Shown: positions 1 through 7,981 of the stretch, piece by piece
Layout of the letters: each line of letters starts with the position of its first letter
Numbering within the stretch: the first letter of the stretch is position 1
Origin: Symbiodinium natans
Taxonomy: Eukaryota; Sar; Dinophyceae; Suessiales; Symbiodiniaceae
Length of the DNA stretch: 64,000 nt
Assembly (NCBI GenBank): GCA_905221605.1
Contig: CAJNDS010000680.1
Span: 623,204 to 687,203 of the forward strand
Direction of reading: 5' to 3'
Translations under genes and position numbers: made by a program
The notes under the pieces: model-generated
What the model saw: the letters and a program-made list of their open reading frames with translations, nothing else
Database searches by the model: none
Told to the model about the DNA's origin: nothing

Positions 1-82
1 TGTAGCACTCTGGCCATGATCTACGGGCCGCAGCAAGAATCTGGGCCAAACCTTGGGGGGGGGGGGGGGGGGGGGTGGGGGC
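1..82. other. Host flank left of the integrated virus
   Basis: GC-rich sequence unlike the AT-rich block that follows. It ends in a pure G run (55-75) and a short G-rich tail. The insertion site lies a few bases beyond this run. Too short to assign to a gene. Confidence 0.7.
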
Positions 83-87
83 ATAAT
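83..87 (+). repeat. Target-site duplication, left copy (ATAAT)
   Basis: The five bases directly outside the left inverted repeat are ATAAT. The same five bases in the same orientation lie directly outside the right repeat (21840-21844). A 5-6 bp duplication is what a retrovirus-type integrase leaves; Polintons usually give 6 bp. The short length means chance is possible, but the placement at both exact ends of the repeats is hard to explain otherwise. Confidence 0.8.
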
Positions 88-405
88 AGTTAGGACAGGG
101 TATGCCCCACTTTTTTTTACACCCGCTCAACCCTCATTCGTTTTTTCCCTAGGGGGGGATATACGTTTTCAACATTTCAATATATTTTTCCTAATTTTTG
201 ACATCCTACCCTCAACCATTCCTAACAAAAAATCTCAATAAAAAATCAATAATTTTATGATAAAAAATATTAAAAATTTCATCATAAAATTTTCCAAAAT
301 TTTCATAAAAATAATATTTCAAAATTTTCATCTTAAAAATCTTCCAAAAATATTTGTTGAAAAATTGCATTTTTATAAAATATCTTGGTTAAAAATCTTG
401 GTAAA
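88..405 (+). repeat. Left terminal inverted repeat (318 bp)
   Basis: Reads as the reverse complement of 21522-21839 with no difference that I can find by eye. It begins AGTTAGGACAGG, is GC-rich for about 70 bases, then becomes strongly AT-rich. Near-identity of the two ends indicates recent insertion or ongoing homogenisation. Just inside it (384-424) a short unit, ATCTTGGTAAAA, is repeated three times; the right end lacks the extra copies. Confidence 0.93.
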
Positions 406-422
406 AAATCTTGGTAAAAAAT

Positions 423-740
423 CTAAACATATTTATCTCCCTCTTTCACAACCTTATAATATTCCATTGTTTCCGGTTTAGGCTGTAAAATTGCTCCATC
501 GTTTAATTTCTTGATATAGGCGTTTCTTTTGTTTGTATATGAGGCTTCGGTATTTAAATTGCTTGTTCTGGATTTAGGTTTTTCACTGATAGCCTCAATT
601 TTTTCTAACATCAAATCCATTTTATGATGCACCTCCGAAATCATATCATAAATTTTTTCGTTAAATTCTTCCGCTTCTTCCTCCTTTGGTTTTTCTAATA
701 TCGGCTCCTCTTTAACAACCTTGGTTTTGCTAACGGGCAT
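423..740 (-). CDS. Small charged coiled-coil protein, unknown function
   Basis: A 105-aa protein starting from an ATG preceded by an AT-rich TATAATATAAAA-like tract. Its first 30 residues are rich in Lys, Glu and Pro. Residues about 25-52 have heptad-like hydrophobic spacing (IYDMISEVHHKMDLMLEKIE), suggesting a short coiled coil. It is the last gene of the leftward arm and ends 17 bases inside the left inverted repeat, downstream of the polymerase gene. No family recognised; its size and charge fit a small virion or DNA-associated accessory protein, but that is a guess. Confidence 0.7.
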   Translation of the reverse strand: MPVSKTKVVKEEPILEKPKEEEAEEFNEKIYDMISEVHHKMDLMLEKIEAISEKPKSRTSNLNTEASYTNKRNAYIKKLNDGAILQPKPETMEYYKVVKEGDKYV

Positions 741-783
741 ATATACAATATAATATAAAAGTTTTTTTTAAAACTAAATCTTT

Positions 784-3700
784 TTAAAACTTTTCCTTGT
801 CGCTCATACAGCAGTTGCATTTTTTGCAATATGCTATGCAGTTGCTTATCGTGTGAGTTTGGTCGTTAAATTTTCTTTGCGCCGTCAGGTTCGTTCTTAT
901 ATTTCCGTTTATTGACTTTACATAAAAATCTACATTGCATAATTCGCACCTCCCGTTCAATCTATCTAATAACCAATCTGCTGTAATATAGTTTTTATGG
1001 TCAATTTTCCTTTTAGCTTTTCTGTCTTGCTCCTTATATCCTTCCACCTTTCTTTTCAAATAATTGTAAATACAATTTTTATTAAAATCATCATCATCCT
1101 CATCGTATTTATAAAAACTTACATTATTTAAATCAGTTGCCCTCGTGATCGCTGTCCATATCCAATTCTTATCTACCAAACAATGATTGTAATCAAATAT
1201 TGTTATACCTCCCTCTATGCTGGAACCTTGGACACTGTGGCAGGTATAACAATAATTAAATATAAAATGCTTCCTCAACATATCTAACGGCAATTTTTGT
1301 ATTTTCTTATCGTGCTCGTCTTCCAACACCACCATATTTTCAATGATGTTTAAAATCTTGTATTTAAAATTTACTTGAAATTTATATTCTGTTGATTTTA
1401 AATACTCTCTGCATATCATCACCTCGCCTACTTCATATTCGCCCTTTCTATTTTGCTTTTTTCTTATTTGGTTTGCTACTTCCTTGCAGGTGTCGTTCAA
1501 ATAAGCTACATTATTTTCGTTTAGGTTCATGTCGGAAGTGTATTTGAAATATTTTTCTGCTAGCTCTCTGACCTTAATGTTATTTTCAAAAATGTCGATA
1601 TAAATATTTTCTAATTTTTTCCTGTCTTCCTCTTTTCTTAACCTCTTACAAACTTTCAAATAAATATTATATTTAAAAATCTTATCAACACAATTATCAG
1701 CATATTCTTCGTGCTCTTGTAAATTTGTTAATTCCGATACTGGTTTTAATTGCTTACCATCTCCTGTTGCCACTATTATTTTATCTTGGTTGTTTTCAAC
1801 AAACTCCCTAATTCTATTCAATACCCTTAAACCATTAAAATAAATCTCGTCAAACACTATAACATCATAACCTGAATAATCAAACTTTTCTAACTTCTCA
1901 TCACCGACTGCTATGGCAAAAAACTTATTAACTGTTACCGCTTCCTTTCCGTATTTTTGGACTAGCTTATTTGTCGGACATACAAATAAAACATTCATTC
2001 CCATCCGCGCCATTTTTTCACATATATAACTTTTTCCAGACCCTGCATATTTTGCCCTGATCATAACGTGTTTAGCGCTAATAACTTTTTCTATGATATT
2101 TTTTGTATCATATTCGTCCCTAATTTTTATCGCTGTATTCTTGTAGACGGGGATTTTATCCAGTTCGTTCTTTTTCCTTTGATATGTTTCACTTGGCAGT
2201 TTTACTTCCTCTCCTTCTTTATTCGTTCTCCATTCTCCTATACCAGCTTTCATTTCCAATACTTCCCTCGCTTTTTCCACATCTTCGGATTTAATAACAA
2301 ATGCATCTGTTTTTACACTGACTGCCTTTATAGAATTTTTCCTTAATTTATTATAATCTTGGCACATTTTAAAATTATGATCTTGAAGCAACAGCTCTTT
2401 AATGTAAATAAAACCGTTGTTTAATGTTGCCTTGTCTGAAACATTAACCAAATAATATTCCAGACCTTCTTCTTCTGTCGTCTGTATTTGCATAGAAAAA
2501 TTATCGTTTTCTATATCGCCTTCGTAAGTTGTTTCGTTTCTACATTCCATTTCTGTTATTTTGTGAATTTTACCTCCGTGCCTTAATTGAAAATCCGATG
2601 CTTCCCTGAGGTTCTTAAAGACAATGCTTTTTTGGTCAGTGCTTCCCGTTTTTTCCAAAAGTCCGATATTAACATTTACAATAAGTTTTTTAATCAGTTT
2701 ATCCAGTTCTTCTTCGTCACTAATATTTTTGTTCCATAGTTCTTTTACATAATCGTTATAATTTACCTCGTGAATAAAGGATGGTGTCTTATAATACAGT
2801 ATGTTCAGTTTATTGGTGTCAATTTGTTTCAAATATTTTCCGTAAATCAGGTTATACCTCTTGTTAAACATTAAAAAGGTGCTGGGTTTTACAATTCCAC
2901 ATTGGCTACAATCTTCAACGAAAAATAAAGTGTAGTCCGACATCGTGTTAAAATCCATCTCTTTAAGGTAGTTTTTCCAGACATCGAACTGATTAAAAAC
3001 CGGCACCTGTGTAATCCCTACTAGTCTGCTTGTGTAAGCTTTGGTTATGTCAATCTCGGTTAGGTTTTTTGGTATGGAACCCTTATCTGTAAAAAGTCCT
3101 GCCGGTGGTATGGTTTTTGCTTCGTGGTAAATTTCCAAATCCACTTTGTTATAAAAGGACTTGTGCAATGGATTAAACAGACTCTTGTTAAAATGAAACA
3201 TTGCATCGTTCATATTGTTGTATGTTTTTTCGTTATCAACTGCGATACATCCATCAGACGAGTCTTTAATCAGATTTTGGGTTTTTATTATAAAGGTGGT
3301 TTTTTTAAGTTTCATTTTTATTTGTGTTATGATGCCTGCTTGAAATCTGATCTGTGGCTCATATCTAGCATTCACTAGTTCAAAAAATATCTCTGTCAAA
3401 TTGTTTAGCTCGGGCACTAAATGAATAGTTTTCGGCTCCTTATCTTTACTGACCATTTTTAAAATGTCGTGTGTGTCTCTGAACATTTTAAACTCGGGTG
3501 GCTCTTCTTTTTCGTTTAAATGGTAGTCCGTGGAGGCTTTCACCAGTGGTCTTTCTTCTTCTTCGTTTTGTTTATGTTCTATACTTTTTAGATCGTTATT
3601 TATGGTGTATATATGGCTGTTTTTTACTATGGCATAAAACGGCTTTATTCTTCGTTTGTTGTGCTCGGGCTCGTGTTTGTAAATCATTTTGTTGAAGCTG

Positions 3701-4719
3701 TTGTAAATTCTAGCTGGTATTTTGAATGCCTTAAAGACCTTATCCATCTCTTCAATGCTAGCTCCATTGCTGTAAAAATCGCTTCTGCCTATAATTTCAA
3801 TAATTTTTTCTCTGGTCAGTTGGTTTCTTTTGCCATAGTCCATTAAGGTATCTTGGTAAAAATCGGATAGTGAATTTATCCAACATTGATTTTCTACGTG
3901 TGTGCTATTTTCAATTGCTTGTCTCAATGTTGTTAAGTTGCTGTTAAGGTCTGTGTAAATATAGCGGTGATACATCGATACGTGTTGTATTCCATCAGTT
4001 AGGCTTTCCTTCATTATGTCAAACTTCTCACCGCTTTTACTGATTTGTTCCACCTGTTGAATTTTGATTGCATCAAAAATATCTGTGTATACTTGCTGAA
4101 ACCCCTTTATAAATTCATTAAAGTCTTTATCTGTCCTTAATATATCAATTAATTGTTTATATACATAGCTCACTAATTTTTTAACTCCATTGCCTAAATC
4201 ATATAATACAGTGGTTTTTTCTATTTCGTTGTCATCATTTGTATCATATATTTTATAAATAATCTTCTTGATCCATTTAGTGTCAAATGTTTTTGCTTTT
4301 ACAGTCGCCTGTCTTATGTCAAAGTTTTCAATATAAAAGCTTTTTCCATTTCTTGTAAATGCAGGTTTCATTTTTGCTTTTGCAGGGTCTTTAACCACAT
4401 AAAGTTGAAAATTCACCAAATAAGTATTCATACTTTTCTTTTCGGCTATTCGTTCGTTCAGGGGTTTTGACTTTTTAAGGTCTTTGATTGTTTCGTTGTA
4501 TTTGTCCCTCGCTTTTTCTGCTGTTCTTTTATTGGTGCTGGTAAGGTTTTTTATGAAGTTCTCGGCGGTTGCTACATTTGCAATTTTCCTATCCTTGTAA
4601 AGTGATACGATCTGATTTAGCCTGTTTTTTGTTGTTTGGGTGATTTTGTTCGCGCTATTGATTCGCTCCTGTTTCAGTTTGTTCAGTTTCCTGACATTGC
4701 TCTCTACAAACTTGTTCAT
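784..4719 (-). CDS. Replication protein: Cys-His domain + family B DNA polymerase + SF1 helicase + HNH-like end
   Basis: A 1311-aa multidomain replicase. Residues 1-80 are basic and helical. Around Cys279 (NQCWINSLSDFY) and His369 (NSHIYTINND) is a papain/OTU-like pair. Polymerase motifs follow: motif A EIDITKAYTS with Asp557, motif B KKLIVNVNIG (about 677-686), motif C VKTDAF with Asp805. Motif C has Lys where DTD polymerases have the first Asp. No clear 3'-5' exonuclease motifs were found. The helicase has a Walker A AGSGKS (892-897), a DE box (957-958), HSVQGSS (about 1165) and motif VI with Arg1193. The C-terminus carries CELC (1258-1261) and CKKC (1298-1301) around an HNH-like NLTAQRKF...THTISNC stretch. 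Protein-primed PolB is the Polinton replicase; the fused helicase probably unwinds the genome. The gene is intact. The protease-like and nuclease-like assignments are inferred from motifs only. Confidence 0.88.
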   Translation of the reverse strand: MNKFVESNVRKLNKLKQERINSANKITQTTKNRLNQIVSLYKDRKIANVATAENFIKNLTSTNKRTAEKARDKYNETIKDLKKSKPLNERIAEKKSMNTYLVNFQLYVVKDPAKAKMKPAFTRNGKSFYIENFDIRQATVKAKTFDTKWIKKIIYKIYDTNDDNEIEKTTVLYDLGNGVKKLVSYVYKQLIDILRTDKDFNEFIKGFQQVYTDIFDAIKIQQVEQISKSGEKFDIMKESLTDGIQHVSMYHRYIYTDLNSNLTTLRQAIENSTHVENQCWINSLSDFYQDTLMDYGKRNQLTREKIIEIIGRSDFYSNGASIEEMDKVFKAFKIPARIYNSFNKMIYKHEPEHNKRRIKPFYAIVKNSHIYTINNDLKSIEHKQNEEEERPLVKASTDYHLNEKEEPPEFKMFRDTHDILKMVSKDKEPKTIHLVPELNNLTEIFFELVNARYEPQIRFQAGIITQIKMKLKKTTFIIKTQNLIKDSSDGCIAVDNEKTYNNMNDAMFHFNKSLFNPLHKSFYNKVDLEIYHEAKTIPPAGLFTDKGSIPKNLTEIDITKAYTSRLVGITQVPVFNQFDVWKNYLKEMDFNTMSDYTLFFVEDCSQCGIVKPSTFLMFNKRYNLIYGKYLKQIDTNKLNILYYKTPSFIHEVNYNDYVKELWNKNISDEEELDKLIKKLIVNVNIGLLEKTGSTDQKSIVFKNLREASDFQLRHGGKIHKITEMECRNETTYEGDIENDNFSMQIQTTEEEGLEYYLVNVSDKATLNNGFIYIKELLLQDHNFKMCQDYNKLRKNSIKAVSVKTDAFVIKSEDVEKAREVLEMKAGIGEWRTNKEGEEVKLPSETYQRKKNELDKIPVYKNTAIKIRDEYDTKNIIEKVISAKHVMIRAKYAGSGKSYICEKMARMGMNVLFVCPTNKLVQKYGKEAVTVNKFFAIAVGDEKLEKFDYSGYDVIVFDEIYFNGLRVLNRIREFVENNQDKIIVATGDGKQLKPVSELTNLQEHEEYADNCVDKIFKYNIYLKVCKRLRKEEDRKKLENIYIDIFENNIKVRELAEKYFKYTSDMNLNENNVAYLNDTCKEVANQIRKKQNRKGEYEVGEVMICREYLKSTEYKFQVNFKYKILNIIENMVVLEDEHDKKIQKLPLDMLRKHFIFNYCYTCHSVQGSSIEGGITIFDYNHCLVDKNWIWTAITRATDLNNVSFYKYDEDDDDFNKNCIYNYLKRKVEGYKEQDRKAKRKIDHKNYITADWLLDRLNGRCELCNVDFYVKSINGNIRTNLTAQRKFNDQTHTISNCIAYCKKCNCCMSDKEKF

Positions 4720-4740
4720 ACTATAAACTATATATTAATA

Positions 4741-4810
4741 TTTATATATTATTTTTTCTTTAAACCATTTTTAAAGAAAAATTTTTATAATAAAAATTTC
4801 TATATATTTT
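4741..4810 (-). promoter_or_regulatory. Intergenic hairpin/AT module upstream of the polymerase gene
   Basis: Contains a perfect-looking stem (TTTCTTTAAA at about 4756 pairing with TTTAAAGAAA ending near 4779), then TATATATTTTTTAA. Nearly the same 60 bases occur at 6281-6345 and a diverged copy at about 7012-7065, each just upstream of a leftward start codon. Likely a shared promoter, or a terminator for the preceding gene plus a promoter for the next. Confidence 0.5.
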
Positions 4811-5728
4811 TTAAAGTTTCAAAAGTTCAAATCTTAAATATGGTCGGCTGTTGCCCTTTACATAAAAATTACTTTGGTTGTTCCTTTCCTCTATTCTTTC
4901 TACTTCATATGTTTCCTTGCTCCATAAACTGACCCTTTCTTTTTCTCCGGCTTTCCTTTTCCTGTAAATTTTAACTTTACTGCCCACTGATATCTCGGGA
5001 TACTTTCGGGTTCTGGTTGCTTGTCTGGTCATATTTTGTTTTGCCTTCAATTCGTTCTTCTCCTTCATTGCTTCCTTCGGTGTCATTTTTATAGCCGAAT
5101 GTTCCATTTTGTTATTGTATGTTAGCAAAATTTCAAAAATATAATCCGTCCATTGGATATTTTTTTTTCCCTTCTTTTCGTCGGCTTCAACTCTTTTATA
5201 AAGCATATCCTTAAATGTTCTGATGGCTCTCTCACTAAAATTAGCGTGTGCTCTGGTTCTGTGGTGCTGTATGCCTTCGTCGTTCAAATATTTTTGTATT
5301 GCTTCCTTCTGTAATGCCCCCTCGTCATCGGTATAAAGTATTTTTGGCTTTCCTCCCATTTTGTTAAAGCCCTCTATGATTCCCGATGCTATGCTTGCTT
5401 CGTTCTTGTTTTTAATCGGGACTACCACCATAAACCGACTAAACACATCAATCATTATCGCCCCGATGTTGAATTTTTGATTTTGGAGGTCATTTATAAA
5501 AAACAAATCAAATTGAAATTCGTAAAAAGGTTCTGGTGCTATAAAGGTGTTTCTTCCTCTTATCTGCTTCTTCTGTTCAACATTTTCTCTAAAAAAATTA
5601 TCAACATCTGCCATTGTAATAGTTTTATCTTTCTCTCTTGCATCTTTCAATGTTTGTTTTTTGCTCCCGAAACCTGCCCTATCATAATAGACATCATTTA
5701 TTATAGAATTCTTTTTATTATCGCTCAT
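4811..5728 (-). CDS. Retrovirus-type (rve) integrase
   Basis: A 305-aa DDE-type integrase that would cut and join the element ends to the host chromosome. The N-terminal part (YYDRAGFGSKKQTLKDA, residues 14-30) looks like the N-terminus of Maverick/Polinton integrases. The catalytic core runs about 68-190: Asp74 (FQFDLFF), Asp134 in YTDDEGAL, and Glu166 in NFSERAIRTFK. A basic C-terminal domain (about 230-305, SVGSKVKIYRKRK) resembles the DNA-binding or chromo-like tail of the family. No HHCC zinc finger is obvious. It follows the polymerase gene in the same orientation. The 5-bp duplication flanking the element fits this enzyme class. All three catalytic residues are present and the frame is open. 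Confidence 0.92.
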   Translation of the reverse strand: MSDNKKNSIINDVYYDRAGFGSKKQTLKDAREKDKTITMADVDNFFRENVEQKKQIRGRNTFIAPEPFYEFQFDLFFINDLQNQKFNIGAIMIDVFSRFMVVVPIKNKNEASIASGIIEGFNKMGGKPKILYTDDEGALQKEAIQKYLNDEGIQHHRTRAHANFSERAIRTFKDMLYKRVEADEKKGKKNIQWTDYIFEILLTYNNKMEHSAIKMTPKEAMKEKNELKAKQNMTRQATRTRKYPEISVGSKVKIYRKRKAGEKERVSLWSKETYEVERIEERNNQSNFYVKGNSRPYLRFELLKL

Positions 5729-5752
5729 AATAAAAAGGATTACAATTTATTT

Positions 5753-6262
5753 TTATAAAAATAAAATTTTGTAAAGTATATTGTTAATTTGTCGCCCTTT
5801 TTCATTACCAAAACTTTTTAGAAAAATATTGCAAAAGAAATTATATGCTAAAAGGTTTAAATCTATATTATCGTCTCCGAATTTTCTGTTTTTTCTTTTC
5901 TGTATCATCTTTTGTATTTTAATCTCTGATTCTATTCTGTATCTGTCCAATGGTTTATGTCCATATGTTAAACAGTGTCCGACATATCTGATATACCCCA
6001 TTGATTCTTTATTTATATGTTTGTTTATGTTTTTGTCATTGATTTCCTCCTTTATTTTTTGCATCCTCCTATTATAATGGAGGATGCTCCAATATACCGA
6101 GTTGAATGTTTCACGAAACATTTTGAAATTCAATTTTTCGTCGCATTTCTGGCAACGATTAAAAGAACTGACTAAATCAAAAAGGTCTTTTCGTAAAACT
6201 TGGTCGCATAAAAGTTTTATGGTGTTTTTTTGGTCGGTGCACCCCTGACATCTACATAACAT
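5753..6262 (-). CDS. Small Cys-rich putative zinc-binding protein
   Basis: A 169-aa protein of unknown function. Paired cysteines at the N-terminus (CRCQGC) and at about residue 37 (CQKC) could form one zinc site. The rest is basic and Asn/Lys/Ile-rich, with a KMIQKRKNRK stretch near residue 120. It lies 24 bases upstream of the integrase gene in the same orientation, so the two may be co-expressed. The start codon is preceded by a TATATTATAATATA tract and the shared hairpin module (6281-6309). No family recognised; a DNA-binding or regulatory role is only inferred from the cysteines and charge. Confidence 0.7.
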   Translation of the reverse strand: MLCRCQGCTDQKNTIKLLCDQVLRKDLFDLVSSFNRCQKCDEKLNFKMFRETFNSVYWSILHYNRRMQKIKEEINDKNINKHINKESMGYIRYVGHCLTYGHKPLDRYRIESEIKIQKMIQKRKNRKFGDDNIDLNLLAYNFFCNIFLKSFGNEKGRQINNILYKILFL

Positions 6263-6280
6263 ATATTATAATATAGAAAG

Positions 6281-6345
6281 TTTTTCTTTAAACCATTTTT
6301 AAAGAAAAAATTTTATAATAAAATTTTTATATATTTTTTAATTTT
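6281..6345 (-). promoter_or_regulatory. Second copy of the hairpin/AT module
   Basis: Almost identical to 4741-4810: stem at about 6281-6309, then TATATATTTTTTAA. Lies directly upstream of the leftward gene ending at 6262. Confidence 0.5.
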
Positions 6346-6355
6346 TTACTCCAAT

Positions 6356-6540
6356 CCACCTTGCAGGTGGAAGCCAATCCACCTTACAGGTGGAACCCAA
6401 ACCACCTTGCAGGTGGAACCCAAACCACCTTATAGGTGGATAGGGGGCTCCTTCGTTTTTTAAGGCTTCCACCTTACAGGGGTTTTCCAATCCACCAATA
6501 AGGTGGAAGGGTTATTTTTTTTTCACCTTTGCAGGGTGGA
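6356..6540. repeat. Array of short palindromes with a 23-bp period
   Basis: Four copies of CCACCTTGCAGGTGG or a one-base variant (TTACA, TTATA) start at 6356, 6379, 6402 and 6425, a spacing of exactly 23 bases. Each can fold into a 5-6 bp stem. Three degraded versions follow (about 6467-6480, 6492-6506, 6524-6540). The array lies between two leftward genes and is more GC-rich than its surroundings. It has no coding role that I can see. Confidence 0.85.
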
Positions 6541-6558
6541 AACCTTACAATATTTTAA

Positions 6559-6987
6559 TTATTTTGATTTTTCTTCACCTTGTTCTTTACCTTCGGTTTT
6601 TTCTTTCTTTTCCTTCTTTTCTTTCTTTTCCTTCTTTTCTTTCTTTTCTTTCTTTTCCTCTTTTTCCTCTTTTTCCTTCTTTTCCTTTTTTAAAGGCTTC
6701 AACATTACAACATCATCTAGTGAATGTTTATTGTAAGCGCTAGTTTTAACAGCTGTTTTAGTTTCGGTAAGCTCCAAATTATTCATTATGTCAATGTTCT
6801 TATCGTTTAAGATTTTGTCCAAAGCCTTTCTCTTGTTATACTGTCTCGCGCTTTCTCTTTTTCCTTCGCTGAAACCTTCCTCTGTTCTTCTTTTATGGTA
6901 ATACAGTTTTTGATATAATGCGAGCTGTTGTTTAATGTCTTCCAGTGTCAATTTGTTTAACATTTGTTCCAATGTTGTATGTTCCAT
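6559..6987 (-). CDS. Small protein with Lys/Glu-rich C-terminal tail
   Basis: A 142-aa protein of unknown function. Residues 1-95 look ordered and helical, with several Leu/Lys stretches (MLNKLTLEDIKQQLALYQK). Residues about 98-142 are a low-complexity KKEKKEK repeat encoded by a polypyrimidine tract on the plus strand, prone to slippage. The start is preceded by TATATATAATATA. No domain recognised. The charged tail could bind DNA or be disordered. Confidence 0.7.
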   Translation of the reverse strand: MEHTTLEQMLNKLTLEDIKQQLALYQKLYYHKRRTEEGFSEGKRESARQYNKRKALDKILNDKNIDIMNNLELTETKTAVKTSAYNKHSLDDVVMLKPLKKEKKEKEEKEEKKEKKEKKEKKEKKEKKEKTEGKEQGEEKSK

Positions 6988-6989
6988 AT

Positions 6990-7065
6990 ATACTATAATA
7001 TATATAATAATATTTCTTTAAAACAATTTTAAGAAAATTTTTCTATATATTTTTTTTATAAATAT
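6990..7065 (-). promoter_or_regulatory. Third, diverged copy of the hairpin/AT module
   Basis: A TATATAATA tract, a looser stem at about 7012-7035 (TTTCTTTAAAA pairing with TTTTAAGAAA), then TATATATTTTTTTTATA. It sits upstream of the leftward gene starting at 6987, as the other two copies do for their genes. Confidence 0.4.
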
Positions 7066-7076
7066 TTTTTTAATTT

Positions 7077-7102
7077 CATATTTACAACAAATTGTAAATA
7101 TG
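7077..7102. terminator. Perfect 11-bp hairpin
   Basis: CATATTTACAA (7077-7087) and its exact reverse complement (7092-7102) around a CAAA loop. Lies in the gap between two leftward genes. It could end transcripts of the gene at 7275-7784 or mark an RNA processing site. Confidence 0.4.
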
Positions 7103-7260
7103 AATTTTATGAATTCTTATCAAACTAATTAGCCACTATCTTATGTAGTGAATGGTCGCAATAGCAAAGGGCGCAATCGGGGCTTTTCCTGTTTCAATAC
7201 CTAGGGACTTCAAAAGATGCGAGGCGCCTGTGTTGCGTCGCATCCAACATATATTAGATT
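7103..7260. other. Gene-free, GC-richer segment with an inverted repeat
   Basis: No open frame of note. Its base composition is nearer 50 percent GC than the flanking DNA. It contains GATGCGA (7216-7222) and its complement TCGCATC (7238-7244) around a 15-base loop. Possibly a structured RNA or a regulatory island; not a recognisable tRNA. Confidence 0.35.
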
Positions 7261-7274
7261 ATATTTTTTAAATG

Positions 7275-7784
7275 TTAATCCATAGTTGATAAATCTTTTG
7301 TTTCTTTTATTGTTTCTGGTTTCTTCTTATTGCATTTTATAATATAATAAACATCTTTATCTAACTTTTTTACATCTTCTTTAAGTTCTTTAATATCCTC
7401 CTCTGTTTTGTAAATTTTCATTTCCAATTTTTGTTTCAATTCCTTAATATCATCAGCGTTTTTTTCTATACGTTCGTCGCATTCTTCGGGTGTTGGTGTC
7501 CTGCCTTGACCCCATCCATTATCACAAATGGCTACACTTCCGGATTGATCTGGTGTAAAAATATTATTATCGGGTGTTGTTCCTCTACCAACTTTATAAC
7601 TACTTCTATTTTCAATTATATAAATGGTTTTACTATCTTTGTCGCTTGTTGTTTTCGTTTCTTTATGATATAAATTTTTTCTACATCTACACGGCAAACA
7701 GTTTAAACTGGTAGGTGTTAATATAAATCCTCCGTTGTTTGTTTGTTTTTCTTCATCTTCCTTATTACTCATATTTTTAAACAT
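7275..7784 (-). CDS. Protein with Cys-rich middle and C-terminal coiled coil
   Basis: A 169-aa protein, or 165 aa if the second ATG (7772, MSNKEDEE) is used. Residues about 28-35 carry closely spaced cysteines (CLPCRC). The middle is Thr/Asp/Gly-rich. Residues about 105-150 form a clear heptad pattern (DDIKELKQKLEMKIY, EDIKELKEDVKKLDKD), so it probably oligomerises. It lies next to the structural genes and is transcribed leftward. No family recognised; a fibre or base structural role is possible. Confidence 0.65.
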   Translation of the reverse strand: MFKNMSNKEDEEKQTNNGGFILTPTSLNCLPCRCRKNLYHKETKTTSDKDSKTIYIIENRSSYKVGRGTTPDNNIFTPDQSGSVAICDNGWGQGRTPTPEECDERIEKNADDIKELKQKLEMKIYKTEEDIKELKEDVKKLDKDVYYIIKCNKKKPETIKETKDLSTMD

Positions 7785-7794
7785 TAGACTTTTT

Positions 7795-7944
7795 TTAATT
7801 TTTCTTAAATTTTAAATACTGTAAAACTCCCTTGCAAATTTCCAAAATAGAATAACAACATCGTCTATACCGTGGCTCGGTTATTATTATTTGTTCGACG
7901 TCTTCTATTTCATTTATCGCCTCTATGTATTTGTCGTAATTCAT
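7795..7944 (-). CDS. Very small hypothetical protein (49 aa)
   Basis: An open frame starting MNYDKYIEAINEIEDVEQ and ending LKFKKN, with a double cysteine in the middle (RRCCYS). It fills the gap between the coiled-coil gene and the ATPase, ending 10 bases from the former. Its ATG is preceded by TATATAATT, the same promoter-like context as its neighbours, and it diverges from the ATPase gene. Too short for family assignment, but position and context support it as real. Confidence 0.5.
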   Translation of the reverse strand: MNYDKYIEAINEIEDVEQIIITEPRYRRCCYSILEICKGVLQYLKFKKN

Positions 7945-7981
7945 TATATAATTAAAATATAAAATCTTCTATGTATTTATA

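Noticed and set aside
53-241. Open frame beginning with Gly run and crossing the left inverted repeat
   Set aside because: It is the G run plus the inverted repeat; the same frame appears at the right end because the repeat is copied, not because it is a gene.
4811-5728. Retrotransposon, because of the rve integrase
   Set aside because: No reverse transcriptase or gag; the neighbouring DNA polymerase and capsid genes make it a Polinton-like DNA virus.
6356-6540. CRISPR-like spaced repeats
   Set aside because: Repeat and spacer are too short (15 + 8 bases), spacers are near-identical, and the setting is eukaryotic/viral.
7130-7260. tRNA or rRNA piece
   Set aside because: No cloverleaf with conserved T-loop could be drawn.
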